From Platynereis dumerilii (lineage: Eukaryota; Annelida; Polychaeta; Phyllodocida; Nereididae), in NCBI GenBank assembly GCA_026936325.1, contig JAPTHN010000003.1, positions 47,287,511 through 47,351,510 on the forward strand: a stretch of DNA of 64,000 bases, read 5' to 3'. The notes beneath the pieces were generated by a model, which was not told the DNA's origin, did not search any database, and saw only the letters and a list, made by a program, of their open reading frames with translations. This document shows positions 1 to 11,581 of this stretch, piece after piece (position 1 is the stretch's first letter; each line of letters begins with the position of its first letter). Position numbers and translations under genes: made by a program.

Positions 1-1
1 T

Positions 2-754
2 ATCACAGATAACCCAAGTGAACACCTAGTTATTGCCGATTCTGTGCTTAAAGAGGTTGATGAACAGAAGGTCGTTAACACGAGTTTGCAGAAAATGCCT
101 GGAGCCAGAATAGCCGATGTTGTCAAGAAAGTTGAATCATTCCACGGTGCATCTTTCAAGTCAGTCACTCTCCACCTAGCAACGAATGACCTATATGACA
201 TCAAAGATGACCCAACTAAGGTAACTGATGTCATTAATAAATTCAAGACTCTCATTCAACAAGTCAAAGCCATTGGAGAGCAAGTACTCATCTCAAGTGT
301 CTGTCCAAGGTTGGACAATGTGCAGGAATTGGTCGAGCCTTTCAATGCTGCCCTGAAGGTTCTATGTGAAGAGATGGAGGTAAAGTTCATAGACCACACC
401 CCAAGTTTTACCCTGGCTGACGGACGAGTTAACGACGGTTACTTATGGAAGAATGGGCCACACCTGACGAAACAAGGAGTAAATTGTATTGTACGTAATC
501 TACAATTTCTTCTGAAGCCGAATGTCACTGAAGTCACAAAGGATCGCTTCAATACCTATCCAGGAAGAACACGACGAAATGATCGAAGCGATGATGATAA
601 TGTATCCTCGGATGTACACATCAACCGTGATGGATGTCGGCATTGCAACGAGCGCGGCCACAACGTCAACACATGTCACCACTCCAGACCAGTATTGTGT
701 AATGTCTGCAAACTTCGAGGACATAAAGCGAAACACCATCGTTCACATTTCTAG
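2..754 (+). CDS. LINE-1 ORF1: SGNH-esterase-like protein with C-terminal zinc knuckles (partial)
   Basis: The frame is open from the first bases of the window, so the true start lies upstream. A Ser block (LVIADSVLKEV) near the start, an Asn block (LATNDLY) and a late Asp/His block (DGYLWKNGPHL) fit the SGNH hydrolase fold seen in ORF1 of CR1/L2-group LINEs. The usual Gly before Asp-Ser is Ala here. The last ~45 residues carry one CCHC knuckle (C-X2-C-X4-H-X4-C) and a second, CCHH-like one. A role in binding element RNA, with lipid or ester hydrolysis, is inferred from family knowledge. The ORF ends with TAG at 752-754, and ORF2 continues in the same frame. Confidence 0.85.
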   Translation: MTDNPSEHLVIADSVLKEVDEQKVVNTSLQKMPGARIADVVKKVESFHGASFKSVTLHLATNDLYDIKDDPTKVTDVINKFKTLIQQVKAIGEQVLISSVCPRLDNVQELVEPFNAALKVLCEEMEVKFIDHTPSFTLADGRVNDGYLWKNGPHLTKQGVNCIVRNLQFLLKPNVTEVTKDRFNTYPGRTRRNDRSDDDNVSSDVHINRDGCRHCNERGHNVNTCHHSRPVLCNVCKLRGHKAKHHRSHF

Positions 755-1075
755 ATTGATAGCCATGATATAGGGGCTGCCGCTTGTGACATTGATTGTT
801 TTAATGGCTCAGACATTGTTTTATCCAATGCTTATTCTGTATTGACTGATTTTAATCAACTTGATGACTCTGCTGAACCTGATTGTGTTATTAATGATTT
901 CATCTGTGATATAAATGAAAATATTTGTAATAATGAACATGCCAATGAAAATATGAACTCTATTAATGGTGCTTCAAAAATGAACTTTGGTGCTGAATTA
1001 CCAAAACTTAGAAATATTTCTAGAAACTCTGATGGACTATTTATATGTCATTTAAATGTTCGTAGCTTGCTGCCT
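755..1075 (+). CDS. LINE-1 ORF2, N-terminal part before the insertion
   Basis: This reading frame follows the ORF1 TAG directly, in the same frame. It runs through an Asp/Asn-rich linker to the first endonuclease strand, HLNVRSLLP, where the catalytic Asn of AP-type LINE endonucleases lies. The first in-frame Met is only near 953. The frame is cut at 1075/1076 by the TIR element. Removing bases 1076-1815 joins codon Pro (1073-1075) to Lys (1816-1818) in frame, giving the expected family motif. This part is therefore genuine coding sequence of the LINE and not a separate gene. Confidence 0.8.
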
Positions 1076-1815
1076 TATGCCCCAGTCTCACGGCACGTTA
1101 CGGAGAACTTTTTACCACTGAGGGGCAGCTTGAGTTGAATTCTAGGAAAAAAATGACCATCACGGCGACATACAATGTTTATAAAACCATTACATAATTA
1201 ATTAAAAGCATATCACGGCGGGGTTCTTTTTGTTCACTGCGGGGAAGAAAAGTTGTACGCCGTCCCCAAAAGTTCGCCGGCGGAAAGGAATTTCCTCCTC
1301 CTGAGGGATACTTTTATATCGCCCCGAGATATAAAAAGTACCCCTCAGGGAACCTATAACTGCCCCTCAGTGAACCTATTTCACCGCGGCGGGATGTCAA
1401 AAACTGCCAGCGAGGCTTCAAATGTCCTCCCAGGGGCAGGAAAGGTCCCCGCGGGGGCAGGAAAGGTCCTCGCGGGGGCAGGAAAGGTCCCCTCAGGGGC
1501 AGGGGATGTCCTAATATCCCGGCGGAGATGTTTTTGAGGCGTTCTCACTGAAAAAATCCACGCCGGACATCAAAAAATCAATAAAATTTTTGGCTCTGCT
1601 CCGCCGTCATGAAAAAAAAGTTTGTACCTGTTGAATCTTTTTTGACATCCACGGCGCAGTTTTCCCATTTCTAGGAACCGCTGAGGGGAACAAAAACTTC
1701 CCCTGGGGGGATGTTAAAAGTCGACGGCGGATCACCCAAATTCATCCAAATTACCAGGAAATACTTCGACGCCGATCTAAATAGTTCTCCGGGAGCCGCC
1801 GTGAGACTGGGGCAT
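1076..1815. mobile_element. GC-rich TIR element inserted in LINE-1 endonuclease
   Basis: A 740 bp insertion that is strikingly GC-rich against AT-rich surroundings. The ends form a 21 bp perfect inverted repeat (1074-1094 against 1798-1818, including a few flanking bases; core TATGCCCCAGTCTCACGG), and similarity goes on for another ~18 bp to GGAGAAC. Restoring the LINE frame demands a net insertion of 740 bases. That leaves no room for a 2-8 bp target duplication, so either there is none or a later indel hides it. Inside lie a 21 bp minisatellite and many CCGCGG- and CCCCTCAGG-like words. No transposase is visible. The superfamily is unknown. Confidence 0.85.
1436..1510. repeat. 21 bp GC-rich minisatellite inside the TIR element
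   Basis: About three and a half units of 21 bp, each starting GGCAGGAAAGGTCC and ending CGCGGG or CTCAGG. It lies wholly within the GC-rich element and encodes nothing recognisable. Confidence 0.8.
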
Positions 1816-4551
1816 AAGATGGAGCAAATCAGGTACATTGTGAATAATATTGACATTGATATACTGTGTGTAAATGAAACGTGGCTTGATGCCTCTATAT
1901 GTCAACAGGAATTCAGTATTGATGGTTATAGCATGATCAACAAGCCCAGGAATCGTCATGGTGGCGGAGTCCTTGTGTATTTAAAAAGTAATTTATCATT
2001 TGAAAGAAGGCTTGATCTTGAATCTACTGATCTTGAATGTGTATGGTTACAGTTAAATTCTCAAAAACAAGATATTCTATTATGTTCAATGTACAGACCA
2101 CCCTCTATGGGTACAGATTACTTCAACAAAATGCTTGATTCTATTGAAATTGCATGTCTCGAAGAAAAATTGGTGTTAGTTACTGGTGATCTAAATATCA
2201 ACTATTCCATTGACGAAAACTTAGTTAATAATCCTCTTTATCATATTGAATGCTCTAACAATCTAAATCAACTGATTTGTGATTATACAAGGGTAACTCC
2301 CACATCTAAATCGATCATTGATGTTTTTCTTACCAGCCATCCTAATTTTCATAAATGTACTGGTGTTAGCAAAATCACTTTGAGTGACCATTACTTAATT
2401 TATACAGTTTTAGAAAATTGTAAACCTATTAAGAATAAACAGGTTCATAAGGAACTTAAATATAGATGTTACAAAAACTTTAACGAAATATTATTTGTTA
2501 CTGATGTCATGAATTCTGAAGTTCTAAATAACATTTGTAATTATGATGATGTATGTTCTTCATGGAATGCCTGGAGGAAAGAATTCTCGCGAATTAGTGA
2601 TCTACATGCACCGATTCGAACTTCAAGAATGAAAAATCGGTACAATCCATGGATCAATAATGACATTTTAAAATTGATGTATAAAAGAGACTATATGCAC
2701 AAGCTCAGCATTAGTAATCCATCCAGTGATGCTGTTAATGAGTATAAATCTTTGAGAAATGAAGTCAATGTTATGATAGATAAATCAAAAAAGCTTTATT
2801 ATGAAAAATTGTATAATGAAGGTAAAACAAATAGCAATACTTTATTGAAAGAGCTTAAGAAGCTCTCAGGTAGTGTGCCTAAGATGGACACAAATACTAA
2901 TTTAACAACTGATGTATTTAATGATTTTTATAGTACTCTTGGTCATAATGTTACCAAAGATTTCTCAGAGACCACAGAATTACTGTGGAAAGGTCCAGAG
3001 AGTATTTACAAGTTTAAATTTAATAATGTTTCTGAAGATACTGTATGTAAATTGTTTAAAAGTATGGGAAACCAGAGTTCACTTGATGTGCTCAATTTTG
3101 ATAGTAAGCTTTTAAAAATAGCCAGTAATGTATTAGCAAAGTCATTTATGCATATTATTAATGCCTCACTTAGTTCTGGTATTGTGCCACATGATTGGAA
3201 AATCGGACGTATTACACCTGTTTACAAAGGTTCTGGTAGTCATGATGACCCAGTTAATTATAGGCCAATATCTGTTTTGGGTCATATTGTCAAAATTGTA
3301 GAAAAAGAGGTACAGTGTCAACTTATGTCATTTCTAATATATCAATTTATATCATTAGATCAATTTTCATATAGAAAATTCCATTCAACATCTAATTGTT
3401 TACATTCCACTATTGACGATTGGTTGCAAAATATTGATGACAAATTATATACAGGTGTTGCTTTTCTAGATATTGCTAAGTGCTTTGACACTATTAATCA
3501 TGAATTGTTACTTAAAAAACTTAATAAATACGGTCTATCAGATTTAGAATTATTATGGTTTAACTCCTATCTTAGTGACAGGAGCCAGTGTGTTAATTAT
3601 AACAATAAGCTATCACAATTTCTAGACATTACTATTGGGGTACCGCAGGGTTCTACCTTAGGACCCCTCTTATTTGTTCTTTTTGTTAATGACTTGCCAA
3701 TGCATATTAATAATGGTCAATGTACAATCTATGCAGACGATACAGTTATCCACACCAGTAGTGATAATGTTGCTAATGTAAATGATGAACTAAATGATAT
3801 TCTAATTCATGTTAGTCAGTGGTATAAAGCAAACAAGTTAGTTCTCAATGTCGATAAATCCAATGCTATGTTAATTACAAATTCTCAACTCAATGATGAC
3901 TTTATTATAAATCTCAATGGTGCTAGGTTAGAAAATGTTAAATGTACAAAGTATCTCGGCGTTATGGTAGACGATCGGTTGACGTTTGATGTACACGTAA
4001 ATGAATTAGTAAAAAGAATATCTGTAAAGTTGTCATGGTTATGTAGACTCAGACATATTGTACCAAAATCTGTTCTAATCTTAACTTTTAAGTCCTACGT
4101 TCAGCCCATATTTGATTATGCTTGTACAGTATGGGGCTGCAGTAATGTCAATATTAATACAATACAAAGGTTACAAAACAGAGCAGCCAGGATCATTTGT
4201 GGCAATTTTGATATTATAAATGTAAGAGGTGAAGATCTTGTCAAGCAACTTAAATGGCAAAGTGTTTCTCAGCGAATTAACTATTTTCTAGCGACACAGA
4301 TGTATAACTGTATATATGGTAACGCACCTGATAACTTATGTAATGCGATTGTCATGGCATGTGAAACCAATAACTTAAATACAAGAAGTAATAACACAAT
4401 GAATGTTCAAATTCCATTTTGTAGAACTAATGTTTTCAAGAAATCTTTTATATATAGGGGTTCTACTGTATGGAATGGTTTACCTGGTCAAATACAAGAG
4501 TCATTGTCAGTTGAAGCTTTAAAGACAAATGTTCGAAATGTTTTTAAATGA
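1816..4551 (+). CDS. LINE-1 ORF2: endonuclease-reverse transcriptase, main part
   Basis: About 911 codons with no stop. Endonuclease: VNETWL, the YRPPS turn, GDLNINY, IIDVFLTS and the terminal SDHYL, so the catalytic Glu, Asp, Asn and His residues are present. RT: the YRPIS block, motif A FLDIAKCFDTINHE, motif B GVPQGSTLGPLLF and motif C YADD, then the thumb and a C-terminal region with RLQNRAARIICG. The length and order are those of CR1/L2-type ORF2 proteins, which nick target DNA and prime reverse transcription of their own RNA there. The catalytic residues all look intact. The only damage is the 740 bp insertion at its 5' edge, which moves the frame from +2 to +1. Confidence 0.92.
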   Translation, partial: KMEQIRYIVNNIDIDILCVNETWLDASICQQEFSIDGYSMINKPRNRHGGGVLVYLKSNLSFERRLDLESTDLECVWLQLNSQKQDILLCSMYRPPSMGTDYFNKMLDSIEIACLEEKLVLVTGDLNINYSIDENLVNNPLYHIECSNNLNQLICDYTRVTPTSKSIIDVFLTSHPNFHKCTGVSKITLSDHYLIYTVLENCKPIKNKQVHKELKYRCYKNFNEILFVTDVMNSEVLNNICNYDDVCSSWNAWRKEFSRISDLHAPIRTSRMKNRYNPWINNDILKLMYKRDYMHKLSISNPSSDAVNEYKSLRNEVNVMIDKSKKLYYEKLYNEGKTNSNTLLKELKKLSGSVPKMDTNTNLTTDVFNDFYSTLGHNVTKDFSETTELLWKGPESIYKFKFNNVSEDTVCKLFKSMGNQSSLDVLNFDSKLLKIASNVLAKSFMHIINASLSSGIVPHDWKIGRITPVYKGSGSHDDPVNYRPISVLGHIVKIVEKEVQCQLMSFLIYQFISLDQFSYRKFHSTSNCLHSTIDDWLQNIDDKLYTGVAFLDIAKCFDTINHELLLKKLNKYGLSDLELLWFNSYLSDRSQCVNYNNKLSQFLDITIGVPQGSTLGPLLFVLFVNDLPMHINNGQCTIYADDTVIHTSSDNVANVNDELNDILIHVSQWYKANKLVLNVDKSNAMLITNSQLNDDFIINLNGARLENVKCTKYLGVMVDDRLTFDVHVNELVKRISVKLSWLCRLRHIVPKSVLILTFKSYVQPIFDYACTVWGCSNVNINTIQRLQNRAARIICGNFDIINVRGEDLVKQLKWQSVSQRINYFLATQMYNCIYGNAPDNLCNAIVMACETNNLNTRSNNTMNVQIPFCRTNVFKKSFIYRGSTVWNGLPGQIQESLSVEALKTNVRNVFK

Positions 4552-4680
4552 TTTTATGTTATCAATTTTACTATTTTTACATATTCATTGTTGGCTGGAC
4601 CACATGAAAAACTGTTTTATCTGTGCAGATTGTGTTTATCCAGCTTGTAAATATATTCTTAAAAAAAAAATAAAAATCTA

Positions 4681-5460
4681 CTTGATGCTTTGTTGATCTT
4701 CCTCTCATTTCATTGTCCTGTCACTTGTCTTCATATTGACAGATTAACATGATCCATATAGTGTATCATCCTACAACCATCGCCAAATCCAATATCTGGT
4801 GACGCTTCTGATAAAAGTAGGTCAACTGAATCTGGAATGCATTTAGTATCATATTACAGCAGTTTCAATTAATTTTATGTTGGTATGTAGACATGTAGCT
4901 TCATCTTTAGGTAGGTAATTCATCAACCATTCAGATGAAGCAAAATTGCTTTGTTGCAAGTTTCCAGAAATCCATGTTTATTAAAACTACTGTAAATGAA
5001 TATCAAAGTGCTGCTAGAGCGTAGAGTGGCTTTGAGAAACGAAAAATCTGTTTAAGCCCCAGTGTTAAAACATTTCAAATTTTTTGGATCAATCAAACCT
5101 ACAAGGCTACATACAGTTAAAGAATGTTCTGTGACACCCCATTTTGGAAAAAGTGGAATTATAGGGGATATCCAGAGGGGGGCTTATAATTTTGTCCTTA
5201 CCTGTAGGAGGCAGGTTTTTATTTTCGGTCACCATGTCACACTGAGTTTCAGTTTTCAATGCACATCTGGTCGCTGGAATATTCATTGGCTTCCATTAAC
5301 CTTAATTAAGTGGTTGTTGACCAAAACACTGGATCAATGGGATTATAGCTCTTATTCGGATTATGTAAACAAAACTGAGCATGGTAATAAGTACTCCCAT
5401 AATTGGCTTTCAGTGGCAGGAGTATGAAATTCTTTGGTTTTGCAATTCACAGGCCTGCTT
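4681..5460 (+). repeat. Dispersed repeat family A, copy 1
   Basis: Shares long stretches with 20793-21550 and, more distantly, with 10398-10910. One landmark is TTGATCTTCCTCTCATTTC near 4691 (20816 and 10430 in the other copies). Another is a shared block on GGATCAATGGGATTATAGC near 5331 (21428). No ORF, TIR or tail is evident, so the class is unknown. LINE-1 is inserted at its left side. Confidence 0.75.
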
Positions 5461-5929
5461 GACAATGTAATTTCATCGCTTGAGTAATACTGTTATACTG
5501 TAGAAAAATGTGTTGCGAGAATATGACCACTTTGAATTGTTGCTTCATAGACTGTACCAGACCAGAATCAATAAAGAAAAATTTGTCAAGGTGTTGACAG
5601 ACTGTTGCTAAACTAGTACATCAATAATTATAGCTGTGGAAATATGAGTGATCACCAATATGATCAACAATACTCCTTGTGAGATCCTATCCATTCACCT
5701 ATATAGATGCATATTTAAGAAAAAAAGTGACTGATAAACCCATATGGGTTGGGCACGTTATTTGTACTTGGGTACTCTTGTTTACCTGAAATTGTGTTTT
5801 CAGTGCTATGTCACAATAATAAAGAAATATATGAACATACAGAGGCCTATGTCCAAGACCAATGTTCAATTTTCACTCATTATCAGTTAAGATTTTTTGG
5901 TAAGTGATTCTCTGACATTAAAGTACGAC
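5461..5929. other. Unassigned AT-rich sequence
   Basis: I see no gene, RNA gene or clear repeat here. It sits between a family A copy and a family M copy and may be a diverged edge of either. Confidence 0.5.
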
Positions 5930-8530
5930 ACCGCTTTGTAAATCATGAGTAAATCCGATAGGAGACACAATCTCAAAAATACCATTCAGCTTCATGGATT
6001 CTTGGACCTATCATCAGCAACAGGACTATAAAGCAGTAAGGTCTCAGGAAACACAGATGAATTAAGGTTAACATGTGTTTTCTAAGCTGCGCATCATTTT
6101 CAGTCCCCTTCACACTCGGTGGCTTGTGATGAGTTTGTTTTCTGTTTGGAAGCTCTCATTACATGGTGACTTGAGTCTCGGAGGTAATCTCCAGCAAAGT
6201 AGACAGAGCCAGAAGTCAAACAACCAAGCATCTCGACCAATCAGCACGCATCCTTCTCTTTGCTGCAGGGACTCGATGTGCCCTGTCTTATTCCTCGAGT
6301 GTTTATCAACATCATCTATCTATCCCATTCTCAAACATGTCTCATAACATGCCTTGATTAAATAGGAGATTTTCACAAGTTATTACACAAACGTCCCTGG
6401 AGAAATCATATATTTTACAGTCAACCACATAACAGACAGAATGGAGGCCATGTCCATTTTTCACTGTTGCTATTGAAATTTTTTTTTAATGAAATGCAAA
6501 ATGACTTTGCAAACCATTTGAAGTTTTTGATAAAATTTACCAAAAGAGAGACTGTTTTCATTATTATGATACACTGCTTATGCAGGTTTGCCACTAAATT
6601 TATAACATTACAAGGCAGATTAGTCCCAGAGATGTCAGTATGATGAATAGAATTTTATCCATGCTTGTGTATGCCCAGTTCTCGCCATTCATCTAGTCAT
6701 CCTGTCCTTTATGATGCCAAAAGAATTGTTACACAGAATCTGTTATATATGAAGATTTTGTTAGTGCCAATAATTCTAAACTATTATCAAAGAAAGATGT
6801 GATTATAAAAAATGTCATGACTCATCAGTAATGACCGCATGGTCAGTTGTCAAACACTGACACATGTTTTGATCTGGTCTACATTTGTTTGTTTGTTTTT
6901 TTGTTAATTCATTTCTCAGTGGAGGCCCCAAATTAAACCGGGGCTTATCTGGCTTCAAAATATTAGTAATTAGATCAAATTTAAAATTAGATTGATACAT
7001 TTTTCTATTATAGTATGACGGTGATAAGCAGTTTATTGTTATTGTTGTATGATGGTTGTATGATAATTTTTTTCAAGACATGTTATCATTTTAGTTGTAC
7101 TTGGCAATAAGGTATCTCTTGACTGTCCTTGTGAAGCTTCTTGATGATAGACATGTCAAGTCTGACTGTATGTCAGTCGTTAGTCTGTTCCAAATATCAC
7201 TACCCTTCATTGCAATTATTTATTTCAATGATGTTTGGTTTAGTCAAAATTGTTGTTGAAATGTGCAGAGATGTTGCCTGCAGTAAAACAAATGTGAAGT
7301 AAACCAAAGAACCATGCACAGAAAACCAAGAATTCATTTCAATACAAAGGAGGATTAACTGGAGGGCTAAGAGAAGTGAATTCGATTTTATCCAGGATTC
7401 TCTCATGTCCATCAGTCTATGAACCTTGGATATCAAAGTGAATTAGGCCAGAGACAGCTAGTGTCATTATCCCAATCATTCATCCTCTCTCTGTCCACAG
7501 ACAGATAAGCCACTCACCTTTCAAACCACCCCCAACTATCATAATGCTAAAATTGCCTTTCCTCTATAATGTCACGCAATGACATTAATTTCTTTGTAGA
7601 AATATTAGACGTGTACTTTCATTAAAAAAAAGCCATTGATTTCATTCCTAAAAGCACATGACATTGTGTTCTGTTAAAAATTTGTGTGGGATATGTCAAC
7701 TAAAAGCAGACTCTTCAAATAGTCTCTGCTTCATTCAATAACTGCCAAAATGATGAACCAATTCAGATAAAATAAGTTTAAAACATTTTTTAAAAAGGTA
7801 AAAACTGATCGGTATCTAGGCGAAAATTAAAGAACTGACACTTTATTGATGATAAAATTAAATTTGTCTTACATATTTGTGCATATTCTTATCAAATGCT
7901 TGAAGAAGAATTAGAATATATGGTGTAAAATTAGTCACTCGAATTTTAAATTCTTACCTATTTATGCGATGTAATTATTAGTTTTACTTCAGCCATGTCC
8001 CCTGGCGAATGCAATGGTGTTTGATTATTGCAACTACAGTATACAACTTCACTGTCAGCACTGACCACACAGGAAAGCCATTAGTGACACAGGGTTCTGA
8101 TGCATGGTCCGTCCATGTAAGAAAAATAAAAAATAAAACATTCTGATTCCATGTCCATATTGAGACTTGGTTTGCAGAAGACAATAATTGTAAACTGATA
8201 TGACACAGTGAAGCAGAACAGCTGGTTAGTGGCAGGCAGTCCTTCAAGGAATGTCTCTGTAGCCTTGTCTTTTTCTTGTCCTCTGAAATATATTTTGAAA
8301 AGGATTTATTGAGCAATTGGTTCCTCTCAGTGACTTAAGTGCTCAGTGGCTGGCATGAGGTCATGGGTATGAATCTATAGCTGACATAATGCATTGCCTT
8401 TCTTCTTAATAGCCATACATTGCAGAAGCATATCCAAAGGTGGTTTGTGGGAATGAGACACATCTCCTTCTGTGAGACTGACGATTTTAGCAGCAATTGG
8501 TAACTCATCTGAGTATCCACTACATCCAGT
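5930..8530 (+). repeat. Macro-repeat family M, old divergent copy, plus orientation
   Basis: Blocks match the M array at 51-64 kb in the same order: the GATGAGTTTGTTTT block near 6128, the block AACCAAAGAACCATGCACAG near 7302, GAGACAGCTAGTGTCATTA near 7449, the ACTGATATGACACAGTGAAG block near 8194, and the GGCATGAGGTCATGGGTATG block near 8352. Blocks at 5930-6050, 6410-6450 and 6590-6690 match 32900-33420 in reverse and 33640-33740. Divergence and indels are much greater than among the 51-64 kb units. No conserved ORF was found. Confidence 0.75.
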
Positions 8531-9590
8531 TATTCCTTTTGAAAAGGGTCCTCCCAATTTTTGCACCAGGACCTACTTTGCAAAAAGAAAAATTGCCTCG
8601 ACCAGCACAAGCGATGTCCAAAATTCTATGAAGTAACCTGTCATTGCTGCTATTTCTGTCTTTTTATCATAATTATGATATCAATGTTACTTTTTCCATT
8701 TTGGTGCTCTATTCTAGAGTCACACAAATGCAAAGGCATTGGTAATCATAGAATGGTAATTGCGTAGTGCTGCTTGCATTTCAATACATATTGTAATAAA
8801 GAGCATAAGCATGCAACAAAGCAGTAAGACTCACTATGCAAGAAGAGAGTGTGGTAAAACAGCTGTGACAGACTAAGTTTAATCGCCGAATGCAACATAC
8901 ACTGAGCACCATTAAAAACGCAGCAATGCAAAATCCAAAATGGCGCTTACTCTTGAAGTACATGTTGCATGATAAAAGTTTCCACACACACAGTTTCAGG
9001 TAATAGTATTCTTTGCTAGCAGCAAATTGCTGAACATCAATATAAATAGCTCTAGGCCTAGGGTTGTAATTAGTCTCTAGTAGTATCAGGTCTATTCATG
9101 AAAATAATACTTCTCTGGGTGCAATACTTCAATGTCAAATTAAATCGTTGTGGCTATGGTCAAAAATGCAATTCACAAGATTTCAAAATCCTGTGTTCCT
9201 CAATTTTAATAACCTGGCAAAATTCAAAATTTTTATAAGCTAGGAAAGTTTACCATTTTACTTATTTACATTCATCAGCTCTGTGTCTACAAATATGAAA
9301 TATATCAGATTTTTATGTAAATATGTCATTAGAAACGTAATACTGTAGCTGAAAAATAATGTCTCTAGTGGCAGCAAAAGTTACCTGGAATGGAATAGAA
9401 TAGACCTTTTATTCGTCCATACATAATACCATAAAGATAATCCCCTTTATATTTCTAAAGAGGTCAAAATACAAACTTAACAATGCCACTGAAGCTACAT
9501 CACTACTGAGATTTATATGTATAGATTTAACGAAGGAAAGTATTTTATATTAAAACAAAGAGTGGTCGTGTAACAGTACTCAATGAGCAT
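8531..9590. other. No gene or element recognised
   Basis: AT-rich sequence with only short chance ORFs on both strands. I see no TIR, tail or coding motif. A decayed repeat is possible but cannot be shown from one copy. Confidence 0.5.
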
Positions 9591-10397
9591 ACCAGCCAAG
9601 CAGCTATGCATTGCGTTACCCCACAGGCACAAAATAGGTTAAGCGGAATTGTGGTTTAAAAAGAATGTAAACCCCTTGGCTGCTGAGTCAGGGGTGCCTT
9701 GTGGGGTTTTTAACAAGTAGAAAATAAAAGGCCGCATTGCTAGATCTGGTAGAAACACGCTGCCCAGTGGAAAGCCTTAAGATATGAGTGAATAGCTAAT
9801 GTTCAGAATTCAGATATAGCAAAATAGAAAAGAAGAAATTTAATTTTAGGTTCAAAGGAGCCATTTAAGTACAGTTGGTTAGATTTTATAGCTGTAGCTG
9901 CTGGCTGGTACTGCTTATGGGGTACTGCATTTATGTATATCAAAAATAAACCTACGTAGAATTTAAGATATTGTACAAACAAAACCTCAATGTTTATGAA
10001 AATGAAACACTGTTTGCAATTCCTATGTAAATCTAAGAATCTTTTTTTTTTTGCACATTAGACAATAAGACATCGTGAAAGAGAAGATCGGTCTAGTATC
10101 AGGGGTCCTTCAAGGCAGCTAAGCTGCCGTTGCATTGCCTTACCTTCTGAGATTTTTTTTCTAAATCATATTTAAACAATAGGTCAGGGGCGTTTGTACT
10201 TAGTAACTATCATGGGGTCATGGGTAAGAATGCAAAGCTGCCTGGTGGTCTTCTCTTTATATCAGCCATAGCCTTCAGCCTTGACCTTTCTTGAGCATCA
10301 TCAAAGCACACCTTTTTTTTGTTCTGAATGGCCTTTTGTTTGCAAAGTACTGCTCAATGTCATACTTTCAATATTGTACATTATCTAATACTCCAAA
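9591..10397. other. Unassigned region with one imperfect hairpin (9619-9706)
   Basis: CCCCACAGGCAC at 9619-9630 pairs with GTGCCTTGTGGGG at 9694-9706 with one bulge, and the loop is about 63 bases. A related direct repeat (GCATTGCGTTACC near 9608, GCATTGCCTTACC near 10130) flanks it. The hairpin may be a worn end of a small DNA element. Nothing else is visible in this interval. Confidence 0.35.
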
Positions 10398-10910
10398 GAG
10401 CTTGCCATCATCTACTCAATGATTTGTTGATCTTCCTCTCATTTCATTTCCCTGTCACTTGTCCTCAGATTGTGTGTTGAACATGACCAATAGCTTACCT
10501 GACTATCCTATGTGTTTAAACAATCCTTTACCTCCTTGCCCTCTCATCCTCCTGTTCTAATTTGTCCACCACGAAGCAAAACTACATGATGTGAAACCCA
10601 AATTCATCCATCTGTCCCCTTTCTGGTTAATGTATTCATATTGCAAATCTTGATTCACAATATTCATTGAATAACATGGCTTCCATTAAATGGTGGTCCA
10701 CAAAACATTGGATCCATGGGATTAAAGGTCTTTTAAGGATTATGTATTCAATGCCGAGCATGGTAAGAAATTTTCCAATAATCACCTCTTGGGAATTGAT
10801 TATGCGGTATGCTTGGCATTCATGTAAAATTGTGCATAGCAGAAGACACACATAATGAAGAGTTACCGCAATAACACGCTCTAGCTTTTGAGGCTGAGTG
10901 TGCAATTGGA
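10398..10910 (+). repeat. Dispersed repeat family A, copy 2 (short, diverged)
   Basis: Carries the same landmarks as 4685-5460 and 20793-21550: TTGATCTTCCTCTCATTTC near 10430, then TGGCTTCCATTAA and GGATCCATGGGATTA near 10680-10725. It lacks part of the middle. The opposing ORFs at 10636-10905 and 10667-10855 are chance readings of this repeat. Confidence 0.7.
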
Positions 10911-11096
10911 AAATATTAAAAGTGTGATGAGCATTAATACTTTACTTTATACTGGTACACCAAACTTTTAGTTAATGATGTGCAAATGCTAGAAGCACCT
11001 CCATCAAAACTGCTACTTCCAACATAAAGAGGAATTGCTACTCTTAATAAGTTATTAAGTCCAATTATTTTTCTTGAGGTGTATTGGTATCAAAAG

Positions 11097-11526
11097 CAGG
11101 GTTTTGGAGTCAGGAGTCATAGTGGTAGAGTTGGAGGTTTTTGGGTGGAGTCGAGTTGGATCCGAACTTTGATTTGAGAGTGGAGTTAGAGTAGAAATTT
11201 AATTGGTGACTCATGACTGAAATCATTAATATAATGAACAAAGATACAGCAACAAATATTTGAAATGTATTTCAAATTTTACACAAAACTTCCTAAACAA
11301 GTGTTCATGTACAGAATTCTATGAGAACTTTGAAAACTAATTTCCCCCCCCCTGTTAACCATATAATATTTTTGTGCAATAATAATGCTGATAAGCGGAT
11401 TTGGGAGTGCGAGTGTAAGTCATAATTCAGGGAACTAAGTAATTTTAAGTCTGAGTTGCTTTTCGAAAAGCCAAAGGAGGTGGGAGTCAAGAGTCAGTTC
11501 ACTTACTACCTGTCTCTGAAGCCCTG
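11097..11526. mobile_element. hAT-type MITE with 8 bp TSD
   Basis: A 430 bp element with ends CAGGGTTTTGGAGTC and, read inward from the right, CAGGGCTTCAGAGAC. It is flanked by perfect 8 bp direct repeats ATCAAAAG at 11089-11096 and 11527-11534. CAGGG termini with an 8 bp target duplication are hallmarks of the hAT superfamily. The inside has degenerate GGAGTC-like words, as often seen in subterminal transposase sites, and no transposase frame, so it is non-autonomous. Confidence 0.88.
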
Positions 11527-11581
11527 ATCAAAAGCATCTCATGGTACAATGCACAAGAAAGACTTTCCATCACCAGAACAG

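Larger units (their letters stand above)
1..4680 (+). mobile_element. LINE-1: CR1/L2-like LINE, 5' end beyond window
   Basis: A non-LTR retrotransposon with a two-ORF layout: ORF1 (esterase plus zinc knuckles), then ORF2 (endonuclease plus RT), and a short 3' UTR ending in an A-rich tail near 4662-4680. The sequence right after the tail matches the inside of repeat family A (near 20793 and 10398), so the LINE landed in an A copy and its target duplication probably includes the bases around 4676-4690. Apart from a 740 bp DNA insertion, both ORFs are open, which argues for a young copy. Assignment to the CR1/L2 group rests on the esterase-type ORF1, known from that group, and on RT motif style. 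It was not tested by phylogeny. Confidence 0.9.

Noticed and set aside
1253-1537. 94-codon ORF with PAGAGKVLAGAGKV repeats
   Set aside because: It is a frame of the GC-rich element's minisatellite; no start support.
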